From contig NZ_JANIAA010000045.1 in NCBI RefSeq assembly GCF_024505145.1, positions 19,345 through 83,344 of the forward strand: a DNA stretch of 64,000 nt, given 5' to 3'. Of the stretch, positions 43,676 through 52,096 are shown in pieces (position 1 is the first letter of the stretch; each line of letters begins with the position of its first letter). Source of the stretch: Streptomyces rugosispiralis. Its GTDB lineage: Bacteria > Actinomycetota > Actinomycetes > Streptomycetales > Streptomycetaceae. Under the pieces are notes generated by a model. The model worked only from the letters and a program-made list of their open reading frames with translations. It was not told where the DNA came from and searched no databases. A program made the translations under genes and the position numbers.

Positions 43676-44401
43676 ATGACGACGGTTACAACGCGCACGA
43701 TCGAATACGTGGCCGACGGCCTGGCGATGATCGGGCATCTCGCGCTCCCGGCCGGTGTCGATCGCCGGCCCGTGGTCTTGGTCGGGCCCGAGGGGATGGG
43801 GCTCAGCGACGTCGAGCGCCGCCGGGCCGATGTGCTCGCCGAGCTGGGATACGTGGCCCTGGCCTTCGACCTCCACGGCGGGCGCTATTTGGGCGCCCCC
43901 GAGGAGATGCTGGCCCGTTGCATGCCGCTGCTCGCCGACCCCGACCGGATGCGAGGCATCGGCCACGCGGCGCTCGACGTGCTCCGCGCCGAGCCGCGGA
44001 CCGACCCGGACCGGATCGCCGCCGTCGGCTACGGCACCGGGGGCGCAATCGCGCTGGAACTCGGGCGCGACGGCGTCGACCTGCGCGCGATCGCGACAGT
44101 CAACGGACTGACCACGGGCCGACCAGGCGAGACGGCGCGCATTCACTGCCCGGTGTGGGCCGGGGTCGGGTCGGAAGACCCGATCATGCCGCCCGCGCAA
44201 CGGGACGCATTCACTGCCGAGATGCAGGCTGCGGGCGTTGACTGGCGCCTCGTGGTCTACGGCGGCGCCTTGCACGCCTTCCATCACCCACCGGTCGACC
44301 ACATCGTGCTTCCTGGGGTCGGTTTTCACCCTCAGCACGCGCAGCGAGCCTGGCGGGACGTCGTCGACCTGCTCGCCGAGTGCCTGCCCATAACGGAGTG
44401 A
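43676..44401 (+). CDS. dienelactone hydrolase family protein without the Cys nucleophile
   Basis: A 241-residue DLH-family alpha/beta protein. The elbow reads GYGTGG where classical enzymes have GxCxGG, so Gly replaces the Cys nucleophile. Asp (GSEDPIMP) and His (ALHAFHHP) of the triad are kept. The core strand VVLVGPEGMG and the DLH helix ADVLAELGYVALAFDLHG are clear. Either another residue acts or the protein has a non-hydrolytic role. No operon partner: flanked by mobile-element scraps. Confidence 0.85.
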   Translation: MTTVTTRTIEYVADGLAMIGHLALPAGVDRRPVVLVGPEGMGLSDVERRRADVLAELGYVALAFDLHGGRYLGAPEEMLARCMPLLADPDRMRGIGHAALDVLRAEPRTDPDRIAAVGYGTGGAIALELGRDGVDLRAIATVNGLTTGRPGETARIHCPVWAGVGSEDPIMPPAQRDAFTAEMQAAGVDWRLVVYGGALHAFHHPPVDHIVLPGVGFHPQHAQRAWRDVVDLLAECLPITE

Positions 44402-44547
44402 TCTGGTCGGCAACCACGATCCCGGACCGCAAACCAAGCCGGTCGACCGAGGCTTTTCGGCAACCCGCGAGCGTGCGTGCCGGACGCCGTTGCGCAGATG
44501 GGGGTTTGTTCACTGGCTTTTAGGCGGTCACACCAGTAAACCGCTGG

Positions 44548-44640
44548 CTACAGGCCCGCGATCCAGGGGTGTCCCGGGTGTACGCGGGCGAGTAGCTCGG
44601 CCAGGGTCTCGCGCTGAGCCGAGGTCATGCGCGGGAAGGT
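44548..44640 (-). pseudogene. short unidentified C-terminal scrap
   Basis: The minus strand encodes FEATFPRMTSAQRETLAELL followed by ARVHPGHPWIAGL and a stop at 44548. It directly abuts the Tn3 fragment in a different frame. Looks like the tail of a separate protein; family not recognised. Confidence 0.35.
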
Positions 44641-45116
44641 CGCCTCGAAGTCTGTTCGACGGTCATGGACTGCCGGCGCACGTGCCGCAGCGCCGCCTCA
44701 CTCTCGCCGTGCTCGCCGGTCGCCACGATCGCCCGGATGCCCATGTTCGTGCACAGGGCCAACAGGGCCAACAGGGCCAAGAGGAGGCGTCGTTGGAGGA
44801 CGGCACGGTCGATGCGCTCGTACGCGGCGACCGAGGCGAACTCGTCGGTGAAGCCGGTGTCGAAGTCGGCGTTCTTGAGCACGTCCAGGAGGTCGAGGAC
44901 ACCCCAGCGACGTACCACCTCGTCCTTGAGCGCCTGGAGGCCGGTGGGCTCGTCCAGCTTCTCCAGCTTCGGCACACTGATCCACGGCTCACCGTGCCGG
45001 GTGGTGGTCACCTTCACCCCGCCCGGCGAGCCGTCCGCCAGCGCGGCCGTGAGCCTGTCCAGGCCGTTCGTCGCCTCCGGCCGGGTGCGTCGGCGCCGAC
45101 AGGGCCGCGGCGCCAT
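44625..45116 (-). mobile_element. Tn3-family transposase internal fragment
   Basis: The minus strand reads VKVTTTRHGEPWISVPKLEK, ALKDEVVRRWGVLDLLDVLK, ADFDTGFTDEF and TNMGIRAIVATGEHGESEAA, the central region of Tn3-type transposases. It is truncated at both ends. A CAGGGCCAA unit is repeated three times (44754-44780), giving LLALLALLAL where relatives have a single LLALFAL-like stretch, so slippage has expanded it. Confidence 0.75.
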
Positions 45117-45117
45117 A

Positions 45118-45205
45118 CCCTGCCCAGCAGGGCCTCGAAGACGCCGACGTCACGCCACCGCCGGAAGCGGTTGCGGACGGTCGACCAGGAACCGGACTTC
45201 GGCCT
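45118..45205 (-). mobile_element. IS5-type transposase N-terminal scrap
   Basis: The minus strand reads SWSTVRNRFRRWRDVGVFEA followed by LLG, a phrase common near the N-terminus of IS5/IS427-group transposases. Abuts the Tn3 fragment. Confidence 0.5.
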
Positions 45206-45271
45206 CGCCGTCCACGAGGAGCAGACCTGCTGTGGCGCCGGGCGGATGCCCTCCGGGGTCGGCCGGGCGTC

Positions 45272-45961
45272 TCAGAGGACCTTGAGCAGGCGTTCCGCCA
45301 GGGGGGCTGCCGACGCGGGGTTCTGGCCGGTGTACAGGTTGCGGTCGACCACCGTGTAGGGCTTCCACTTCTCGCCCTTGGTGAAGTCGACGCCGAGTGC
45401 GATGAGCTCGGTCTCCAGTGTCCAGCGGGCCCTCTTGGCGAGGCCGACCTCCTCCTCTTCCTCGTTGGTGAAGCCGGTGACCCGGTAGCCGACGAAGGGC
45501 GATTTCCCGTGGATCCTGGTCGCCAGCATCGCCGCCGGGGCGTGGCAGACGATGGCGAGGGGTTTGCCGGAGGGCAGGGCCGCCGTCAGCAGGCGGCCGG
45601 CGTCGGCGTCGACGCTCAGGTCTTCCATGGGGCCGTGGCCGCCGGGGAAGTAGACGGCGTCGTAGTCGTCCAGCCGGGCATCCGCGAGGTGGATCGGGCG
45701 CCGCATCACCTCCGCGGAGCGGATGATCGCCTCCAGATCGAGCGCGATCTGCGCGCTGCCCGCCATATCGGGTCGCAGGCTCATCATGTCCACCGTCGGA
45801 ACGGCCCCGCCGGGGGTGGCGACGGTGATCTCATGGCCCGCCTCGGTGAGGGCCTTGTAGGGGGCGGCGAACTCTTCGGCCCAGTAGCCGGTCGCGTACC
45901 TGGTGCCGTCCTTGAGCGTCCAGTACGGCGTACCGGTCATCACGAAAAGTACCTTGGCCAT
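45272..45961 (-). CDS. DJ-1/PfpI family protein (Hsp31-like type 1 glutamine amidotransferase fold)
   Basis: A 229-residue protein from ATG 45961, preceded by AGGAAGG. The nucleophile Cys139 lies in the elbow AIVCHAPAAM, the conserved acidic position in YFPGGHGPMEDL, and the N-terminal KVLFVMTGTPYWTLKDGTR is typical of the large Hsp31-like branch. Such proteins act as glyoxalase III or protein deglycases or repair aldehyde damage. AGATATATCT 40 bp upstream may be an operator. Divergent from the PEBP-like gene. Confidence 0.87.
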   Translation of the reverse strand: MAKVLFVMTGTPYWTLKDGTRYATGYWAEEFAAPYKALTEAGHEITVATPGGAVPTVDMMSLRPDMAGSAQIALDLEAIIRSAEVMRRPIHLADARLDDYDAVYFPGGHGPMEDLSVDADAGRLLTAALPSGKPLAIVCHAPAAMLATRIHGKSPFVGYRVTGFTNEEEEEVGLAKRARWTLETELIALGVDFTKGEKWKPYTVVDRNLYTGQNPASAAPLAERLLKVL

Positions 45962-46000
45962 CCCGCGACCGCCTTCCTGTCCGTATTCGCTACCGTTAGC

Positions 46001-46010
46001 AGATATATCT
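46001..46010. promoter_or_regulatory. 10-bp palindrome between divergent genes
   Basis: AGATATATCT is a perfect palindrome in the AT-rich part of the interval between the PfpI gene and the PEBP-like gene. Candidate operator; the regulator is not encoded nearby. Confidence 0.4.
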
Positions 46011-46170
46011 CCTTTAAAGCATGGTATGAGCAGGCGGCGGTCCGCCACACCTGCGGTGGCCATGGGCATGTAAGGCCAGGCTGACCTGCGTCTACCACGA
46101 CAATCCGCCGCTCCGCATCGCTTCCGCGCCGCACGATCACCCAGGTGTCCACGAGCCCGAAGGATCGGAC

Positions 46171-46710
46171 ATGACCGAGCGCTACGACCCCTACAGCGCG
46201 CTTCCCGCAGTACCGGAGTTCGCACTGCGCAGCACCGACATCGCCGACGGTGTGACCCTGGCCGTCGCCCAGCGCAGCAGCCTGTTCGGCAGGCCGGGTC
46301 AGGACCGCTCCCCGCACCTGGCCTGGGACGGCCATCCAGCCGGAACGCGGAGCTTCGCGGTCACCTGCTACGACCCGGACGCACTGACGGTCAGCGGCTT
46401 CTGGCACTGGGTGGTCTTCGACATCCCCGGCTCGGTGACCGAGTTGCCCGCCGGGGCGGGCGATGCCGGAGGGCGATACCTGCCCACTGGCGCGAAAACG
46501 CTGGCCAACGACGCAGGCCGACACGGCTACCTCGGCGCCGCACCCGGGCCGGGGGAAGCCCCACACCGCTACGTCTTCGTCGTGCACGCGCTGGACGTCC
46601 CCACGCTCGACGTCGCCACCGACGCGACCCCCGCCTGGCTCGGCTTCCGGCTCGTGGTCCACGCCCTGGCGCGAGCCACGCTCACACCGGTCTTCGGCAT
46701 TCCGGCGTGA
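46171..46710 (+). CDS. YbhB/YbcL family Raf kinase inhibitor-like (PEBP) protein
   Basis: A 179-residue phosphatidylethanolamine-binding-protein fold: FALRSTDIADGVTL, SPHLAWDGHPAGTRSFAVTC with the conserved DPDA, HWVVFDIPGSV and the C-terminal HRYVFVVHALDV. No signal peptide. The anion-binding site residues (Asp-Pro-Asp, His in HWV) are conserved. Physiological role in bacteria unknown. Confidence 0.9.
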   Translation: MTERYDPYSALPAVPEFALRSTDIADGVTLAVAQRSSLFGRPGQDRSPHLAWDGHPAGTRSFAVTCYDPDALTVSGFWHWVVFDIPGSVTELPAGAGDAGGRYLPTGAKTLANDAGRHGYLGAAPGPGEAPHRYVFVVHALDVPTLDVATDATPAWLGFRLVVHALARATLTPVFGIPA

Positions 46711-46870
46711 CAGACGGGACGGCGAGGGGCGCGGGCGTCCTCGCACGGGGAGGAGGGGCCGACGGACGCGACGGAGTATGAGGTGGGGTCCGCAGGCACG
46801 GCGGTCTGCGTGGTCTGGGGCGCTTGCCTACCGCTAGGGCGGCCGTTGCTTCATGTGTGAGGATGTGGCG

Positions 46871-48007
46871 ATGGCGTGGTGGGGGAAACGCGGGGTGCGG
46901 ACGGTCGGGCTCACGGCTGCGGCGGGTGCGGCGCTGGCGCTGGCCGCTTGTGGCCCGGGTGGTTCCGGCGACGGGGACTCCGGGGACCGCGAGGCGAGGT
47001 ACAGGCGCGTCATCGAAGACCCTCACCCGCGCCCCGCCGATGTCATCGAGGCGGCCGGGGCACCCACCGACGTGGTCCGCGCGGACGACGGCTCGCTGCT
47101 CCTGACGTACAAGGCCGGCAATGTCGAGGACGACGAGGGGCCGGCCGCCACCGCCTGGCGCATCGTCGGCCCCGACGGTCATACGGTCGCCGAGCACGCG
47201 GAACACGCGGACACGGAGGCGGCGCCGCCCGCGTTCAAGGGGGTGCGCGGGGGCTTCGTGCGGGTGCCGCCGGGAGAGGGGGCGGAGGGAGCGTACGCCC
47301 TCGACGTACGCGGCAAGCCGCACAAGACCGTCACCACCGGGACCCCGTCGCGCACCCGCCCCGGCGATGTCCTGCTCGCCGAACTGGAGCCGACCCTCGT
47401 CTACCGCCCCGCCACCCGCACCGTGGCGCCCCCGGCCGGAGTGCCGGACTACGCCATCCACCTCGCCGTCGACGAACGGGGCACGGTCTGGAGCCTGGAC
47501 CAGCCCCTGACCGATGACCCCAACCGCGTCGTATGGCAGCGCGACGGTCGCACTCTTTGCTCCAGAGCCGTCCCCAAGCCGTACACGGGGGGCGTCCTCG
47601 CCGCGCGGGGTGGCACCGCGGCGCTGTCCCTCATCCGGGGCGGCGGCGTGCGCGGCCTGTTGCTGACGACGGACGGCGGCGGACACTGGCGGACGGTCCT
47701 CGCCGGTGGCATTCCCTGGAGGGACCTGAAGCGCGGGCCGGAGTCGCTGGTCCTGGAGCCGCTCGCGGACGGGCGGCTGCTGATCGGCGAGGAAGGCGGC
47801 CGCTACTGGCTCGCCGACGACCGCGCCAACGCCGCCTTCCACGAATTGCGGACGCCGGCGGGATTCACGTCGTTGACCGTCGACGGCACGACGCTCTACG
47901 GCATCGCGGACGCGACGACGGCGACGTACGACCTGGTGAAGGGCGAAGGGCTGTGGATCTCTCGCGACGGTGGACGCGAGTGGCACCGCCACGAGCGGCG
48001 CGGTTAG
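46871..48007 (+). CDS. lipoprotein with beta-propeller-like C-terminus
   Basis: A 378-residue protein with a lipobox (ALALAAC, Cys27) after a short charged start and hydrophobic stretch. GAGGATG before ATG 46871 supports that start over ATG 46853. The rest is hydrophilic and beta-rich, with Asp-box-like repeats (LLLTTDGGGHWRTVL and LWISRDGGREWHRH), as in sialidase/BNR beta-propellers. Expected to be anchored outside the membrane. Function unknown. Confidence 0.78.
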   Translation: MAWWGKRGVRTVGLTAAAGAALALAACGPGGSGDGDSGDREARYRRVIEDPHPRPADVIEAAGAPTDVVRADDGSLLLTYKAGNVEDDEGPAATAWRIVGPDGHTVAEHAEHADTEAAPPAFKGVRGGFVRVPPGEGAEGAYALDVRGKPHKTVTTGTPSRTRPGDVLLAELEPTLVYRPATRTVAPPAGVPDYAIHLAVDERGTVWSLDQPLTDDPNRVVWQRDGRTLCSRAVPKPYTGGVLAARGGTAALSLIRGGGVRGLLLTTDGGGHWRTVLAGGIPWRDLKRGPESLVLEPLADGRLLIGEEGGRYWLADDRANAAFHELRTPAGFTSLTVDGTTLYGIADATTATYDLVKGEGLWISRDGGREWHRHERRG

Positions 48008-48113
48008 CGGCGGAGACGGGTGGCGTGTGCGCATCCGGCGGCTGTCCGGTCGCCAGCCCCGCGTACCAGCCCTTTGCGCCGCTCCATATTCGGGGCACCA
48101 ACCTGCCTGCTCG

Positions 48114-49037
48114 TCACTGGAGTGGTGCGAGCGTCGTGGTGAGGCGTCGCAGCGCGGCGTGGGCGGGTGGGCCCCAGGTGCGCTTGCCGCCCGGACGTCC
48201 GTGGACGCCCGCCTCTCCGATGAGGACGCAGACGAGGGCTTTGAGCACCGCCCAGCCGCGGGCGCGGCGCCGGGTCGCGGTGTCCGGGGTCGGCTGGTAG
48301 GCGTCGTAGAAGCGGTCGACGGCGCCGTCCGGCAGCAGCATCCACGCGGCGGCGAGATCGCAGGCCGGATCGCCCGCGCAGAGGTCGCCGAAGTCGATCA
48401 CGCCGCAGAAGGTGCCGCCCTCGGTGAGGACGTTGGCCGGATGCAGATCGGCGTGCAGCCACAGCGCCGGCCCCGTCCAGCCGGGCGCGGCGACGGCGTC
48501 CTCCCAGACGGCGCGGACGGCGTCCGGGTCGGGGATCAGCCCCGACTCGATGGCCGAGGCCAGAGTCCGGGCGAACCCCTCGGCATGGTCGGTCAGCGGC
48601 CCGCCGCGGTCGCGGCCGGTCGGCGCCCCGTCGGGGGCGGGGCGGTGAAGGGCGGTCAGGAACGTGGCCAGGGTGTCGGCGGCCGCCGGGGCGCGAGTGG
48701 CGGGGGCGCGGTCGGCGGGCGTTCCCGGCACCCAGGTGGTGACGATCCAGGGCCGCGGAAACCGCTCGGAGGGCTCGCCGAGACGTTGCGGGACGGGGAC
48801 CGGCAGGGGAAGACGCGGGGCGAGAGCGGGAAGCCAGGCGTGCTCCTTGCGCAGCAGCGCTTCCGCGGCCAGCGTCGCCCAGGGCAGCCGGACGGCGAGG
48901 TCGTCGCCGAGCCGCCACAGCTGGTTGTCCCAGCCACGCGCACCGAGCCGCACGGGGTGATCGACCAGGTCGGGGTGCTGGTCGCGCAGCAGATCCCGGA
49001 CCAGTTCCGCGGTGATCTCGATCTCGGTGTGGGTCAT
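48114..49037 (-). CDS. aminoglycoside phosphotransferase family kinase
   Basis: A 307-residue APH-fold kinase. ATG 49037. The nucleotide loop region LGARGWDNQLWRLGDDLAVR, catalytic LHADLHPANVL and metal-binding GVIDFGDLCAGDPACDL are all present, so it looks active. The subfamily (MTHTEIEIT start) is common in actinomycetes and often phosphorylates macrolides or other small molecules; the actual substrate is not assignable. It is convergent with the lipoprotein gene. Confidence 0.88.
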   Translation of the reverse strand: MTHTEIEITAELVRDLLRDQHPDLVDHPVRLGARGWDNQLWRLGDDLAVRLPWATLAAEALLRKEHAWLPALAPRLPLPVPVPQRLGEPSERFPRPWIVTTWVPGTPADRAPATRAPAAADTLATFLTALHRPAPDGAPTGRDRGGPLTDHAEGFARTLASAIESGLIPDPDAVRAVWEDAVAAPGWTGPALWLHADLHPANVLTEGGTFCGVIDFGDLCAGDPACDLAAAWMLLPDGAVDRFYDAYQPTPDTATRRRARGWAVLKALVCVLIGEAGVHGRPGGKRTWGPPAHAALRRLTTTLAPLQ

Positions 49038-49276
49038 GAGGCGCCACGATAGCGCTCCGGCTCGCTTCGGCCGTGGTCCCGGACCTCCGTCGTCCCAGCC
49101 GGGCAGGAGCCGACGGCCGCGGGCCTCTACGGGCAGGCCACCGGGATTCACTGGGCGCTGCCGGACGCGGGGCGATCGAAAAGGGCTTGCGGACGGGGCG
49201 GCGCTTGGCTAGACGTTACGGCGGAACCCCCACCACGAGAGTGAGGGGCCACGACAGCGAGAGGAGGGGTAAGCCC

Positions 49277-49330
49277 ATGATCCCCATGACCACCGCCCTT
49301 GTGCACTCCCGGGGTGCGGACCACATCTGA
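49277..49330 (+). CDS. possible 17-residue leader peptide
   Basis: GAGGAGGGG (49261-49269), a strong ribosome site, lies seven bases before ATG 49277; the frame MIPMTTALVHSRGADHI stops at 49330, 36 bp before the GNAT gene. The start context is better than that of most genes here. Could be an upstream leader controlling the acetyltransferase. No other coding signal is seen in the 329-bp interval 49038-49366. Confidence 0.4.
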   Translation: MIPMTTALVHSRGADHI

Positions 49331-49366
49331 CCCCGGAGCGGACGGGCGCCTTCACCGGAGCGTGCC

Positions 49367-50335
49367 GTGACCGTGAAACAAAACGACTTGACCATGCGTC
49401 CGATCACCGGACGCGAAGAACTCGTCCTCTTCTCCCAGCTGCCGTACACCCTCAACGAGGAACTGGCGGACGACCTTGCCGCCGGCCGCCGACGTCCGGA
49501 ATGGATGTGGGTCGCCCTTCGCGGCGAGCGCGTACTGGCCAGGCTCGCATGGTGGGGTCGGACCGGAGACGACACACCATTCCTTCTGGACATCTTCGAC
49601 CTCGACGACATCTTCGACCTCGACGACAGTGGCGCGGATCTCGATCGCGTGGACATCGGCGTGCGGCTGCTGCGGGCTGCCACGGCCGCAGTGGTCCCAG
49701 CCGACGCCCGTCCGCCCGAGTACAACCGAGCCGTCCCACCCGATTGGCGCGAGGGCGGAGTGACCGGGCGCATCGTCGAGGACCGCATGCTCGCCCTGGA
49801 ACGCACCGGCGCCCGCCAGTTCGTCGAACGGCTGCTTCTGGAGTGGCGTCCCGGAACGCCACTCCCCGAGCCGAAGGGACGCCTGGCGTTCCGGCCGGTC
49901 CGCGACACCGAGGAAATCCTCACCCTGATGACTCGGGTCCTGGACGGAACGCTGGACGCGCACAGTAGGGACGGCCTGACCCGGATGTCCCCCCGCCAAG
50001 CGGCGGCCAGACACTATGAGGAGGAGCTCGCGCACTACCGGAGTCCACAGGAGTGGTGGCGGATCGCGACACTGCCGGACGGCGAGCCGGTGGGGTTCGT
50101 CACCCCGGGCCGCAACGACTACAACCCCGTCATCGGCTACCTCGCCGTACTCCCCGAACATCGGGGCAACGGCTACATCGACGACATCCTTGCCGAAGGC
50201 ACCCGGATCCTCAGCGCACAGAATGTCCCCCGCATCCGAGCGGCCACGGATCTCGGCAACACCCCTATGGCGAACGCTTTCCAGCGCATCGGATACGTCA
50301 ACTTCGCACGCCGGATCTGCATGATCTGGAGCTGA
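49367..50335 (+). CDS. GNAT family N-acetyltransferase
   Basis: A 322-residue protein from GTG 49367. The C-terminal half is a GNAT domain with the acetyl-CoA loop VLPEHRGNGYIDDILAEG and the final IGYVNFARRICM strand; the N-terminal half is a degenerate second domain (VALRGERVLARLAWW). An exact 18-bp duplication (49592-49609 and 49610-49627) doubles IFDLDD. Substrate unknown. Confidence 0.85.
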   Translation: MTVKQNDLTMRPITGREELVLFSQLPYTLNEELADDLAAGRRRPEWMWVALRGERVLARLAWWGRTGDDTPFLLDIFDLDDIFDLDDSGADLDRVDIGVRLLRAATAAVVPADARPPEYNRAVPPDWREGGVTGRIVEDRMLALERTGARQFVERLLLEWRPGTPLPEPKGRLAFRPVRDTEEILTLMTRVLDGTLDAHSRDGLTRMSPRQAAARHYEEELAHYRSPQEWWRIATLPDGEPVGFVTPGRNDYNPVIGYLAVLPEHRGNGYIDDILAEGTRILSAQNVPRIRAATDLGNTPMANAFQRIGYVNFARRICMIWS

Positions 50336-50473
50336 CCGAGGGCGTGGGGTTCCCGCAACGGCGTCCCGCCCACTCGCTCGCGATCAACAGAGCGAACCGC
50401 ATCACACCGGCGAGACCGGAATGGGACACGCCCTGCCCCATGACGCTGCCGAAGACGCCGAGGGCGAGGGCGA

Positions 50474-50511
50474 CTGAGGGCCCCTGCGTCACGCGACGCA
50501 GGGGCCCTCAG
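50474..50511. terminator. 17-bp perfect hairpin, bidirectional terminator
   Basis: CTGAGGGCCCCTGCGTC, loop ACGC, GACGCAGGGGCCCTCAG. It lies between the convergent GNAT (stop 50335) and CDF (stop 50526) genes and is the strongest stem in the window. Confidence 0.85.
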
Positions 50512-50525
50512 CCGCGCGTGGGCGG

Positions 50526-51260
50526 TCAGTTGCAGCAGTCGCACCCCGGACGGCAGCCGCACGCGTCCGCCTCGGCACCGGTGGCCGGCACCGCACCGGT
50601 GGCCGGCACCGCGGCGGTGGGTGCGCAGCAGCCCTTGCCGTGCCAGGCGTCACGGCCTTCCTTGACGGCGATGGCGGCGATGACCAGGGCGGCGATGGGG
50701 TCCGCCCAGGACCAGCCGAGGGTCGCGTTGAGGACCAGCCCGAGCAGGAGCACGGCGGACAGGTACGTGCACAGCAGCGTCTGCTTGGAGTCGGCGACCG
50801 CGGAGGCGGAGCCGAGTTCGCGGCCGTCGCGGCGCTGGGCGGCGGAGAGGAACGGCATGACCGCGAGCGACAGGGCGGCGATGACGATGCCGGGGATCGA
50901 CCGCTCGGCCTCCCCGGTGCCGGTGAGCGCCCGGACGGCATCGACGGTGACGTACGCGGCCAGCGCGTAGAACGACATCGCGATGATCCGCAGGGTGCGC
51001 TGCTCGCGCGCCTCGCGGACGGCGTGGTCCCGGGCGGAGAACTGCCAGGCGACCGCGGTGGCGGAGGACACCTCGATGACGGAGTCGAGGCCGAAGCCGA
51101 TCAGGGCGGTGGAGGAGGCGAGGGCCCCGGCGGTGATGGCGACGACCGCCTCGATGACGTTGTACGCGATCGTCGCCGCGACCAGCAGCCGTATCCGGCG
51201 GGTGAGCACGTCGCGGCGGGCCGGGGAGGGACCGAGGGATATCGATATCTCGGCGGCCAT
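50526..51260 (-). CDS. cation diffusion facilitator transporter with Cys-rich tail
   Basis: A 244-residue CDF protein with six helices: RIRLLVAATIAYNVIEAVVA, LIGFGLDSVIEVSSATAVAW (the first Asp metal-site residue) and KQTLLCTYLSAVLLLGLVLN (second site). The cytoplasmic C-terminal domain is replaced by a short tail with GKGCCAP, two VPATGA repeats and ACGCRPGCDCCN, about nine Cys in 37 residues. The VPATGA repeat is an exact 18-bp duplication (50575-50610). ATG 51260 lies two bases after the ArsR gene's stop. Exports a soft metal such as Zn, Cd or Co (inferred). Confidence 0.88.
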   Translation of the reverse strand: MAAEISISLGPSPARRDVLTRRIRLLVAATIAYNVIEAVVAITAGALASSTALIGFGLDSVIEVSSATAVAWQFSARDHAVREAREQRTLRIIAMSFYALAAYVTVDAVRALTGTGEAERSIPGIVIAALSLAVMPFLSAAQRRDGRELGSASAVADSKQTLLCTYLSAVLLLGLVLNATLGWSWADPIAALVIAAIAVKEGRDAWHGKGCCAPTAAVPATGAVPATGAEADACGCRPGCDCCN

Positions 51261-51262
51261 GG

Positions 51263-51613
51263 TCAGCAGCAGCCCCTCGCGTCGGCGTCGGCACAGGTGC
51301 GGTCGGTCTCGACGGCCACCACGGCGGTGCGCAGGTCGTCCAGGGCATGGCCGAGGCGTTCGTCGGCGAGCTCGTAGCGGGTGCGGCGGCCGTTGGGGAC
51401 GGTGACGACCAGACCGCAGTCGCGCAGGCACGTCAGATGGTTCGACAGACGGGTCCGCGAGATGCCGAGCGCGTCGGCGAGGTCGGCCGGGTAGGCGGGG
51501 GCGTCGCGCAGGGCGAGCAGGATGCGGCAGCGGATCGGGTCTGCGAGCGCGCGGCCGAACCGGGCCAGCACCTCGATGTCGGAGGCAACAGTCAGCACAC
51601 GACGACAGTACAC
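51263..51613 (-). CDS. ArsR/SmtB family metal-sensing repressor
   Basis: A 116-residue ArsR regulator: LADPIRCRILLALRDAPAYP, DLADALGISRTRLSNHLTCL (recognition helix with Cys at the LTCLRDCGLV site, as in CmtR/CadC-type sensors) and the wing NGRRTRYEL. The tail DRTCADADARGCC supplies more thiols. This resembles CmtR-type Cd/Pb sensors. GTG 51613 is chosen because AGGA lies four bases upstream; GTG 51598 is possible. First gene of the ArsR-CDF operon. Confidence 0.9.
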   Translation of the reverse strand: MYCRRVLTVASDIEVLARFGRALADPIRCRILLALRDAPAYPADLADALGISRTRLSNHLTCLRDCGLVVTVPNGRRTRYELADERLGHALDDLRTAVVAVETDRTCADADARGCC

Positions 51614-51620
51614 GCGATCC

Positions 51621-51628
51621 TGAATTCA
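51621..51628. promoter_or_regulatory. candidate ArsR operator
   Basis: TGAATTCA, a perfect 8-bp palindrome, lies 8-15 bp upstream of the ArsR start and near the likely promoter. ArsR operators often contain TGAA-N-TTCA dyads. Confidence 0.4.
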
Positions 51629-51640
51629 CGAAACCGTGGA

Positions 51641-51850
51641 TCATTTCGGCTGCCGCGGGCAGCCGGGCGCCGGGCAGGCCGGCGCCGTACCCGCCCCGTC
51701 GGCTGCCCGCGCACCGGCCACGGCGCCGCATCGTCCCAGCGGTCGCGCCGGCACCCGGATGACGTCTCCCTCGTCCGTCACGCACTCGGCGACGAGGGCC
51801 GGGAATCCCGAAAACACCACACCCACAAGCTCATTGACCTCGACCACACC
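51641..51850 (-). mobile_element. ISL3-family transposase N-terminal remnant
   Basis: The minus strand reads VVEVNELVGVVFSGFPALVA, then ECVTDEGDVIRVPAR, as in the N-terminus of ISL3 transposases (before the CPxC zinc motif), then diverges and stops at 51641. Only about 60 residues. Lies in the 627-bp interval between ArsR and the NRPS gene. Confidence 0.5.
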
Positions 51851-52096
51851 ATGCCGCCGGCCGCCGTCACCCTTCGCTGCCACCGATTACGGGACAGAAC
51901 GGTTCGTTTGCCGGACCCGTTCGAACCGAGGCCGGAAAGGCTTCCTTTTCGGCAAGAGAGATCAATCGGCCACCGGAGTGACTTTTTGGTCGAGTTCCCG
52001 GCGAGGAAGGTAAAGCAGTCGCGGGCGCGGCCGAAATTCCTCCTTCTGTCTCGCGCAACCCTCTTCACCTGCGTCTCTATTATGCTCTGACTAATC

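Noticed and set aside
43551..44525. GTTTGTTCAC-GGCT repeated near 43556 and 44507 as possible transposon ends flanking the DLH-like gene
   Set aside because: Same orientation, only about 15 bases with mismatches, no Tn3-type GGGG...TAAG termini and no target duplication visible.
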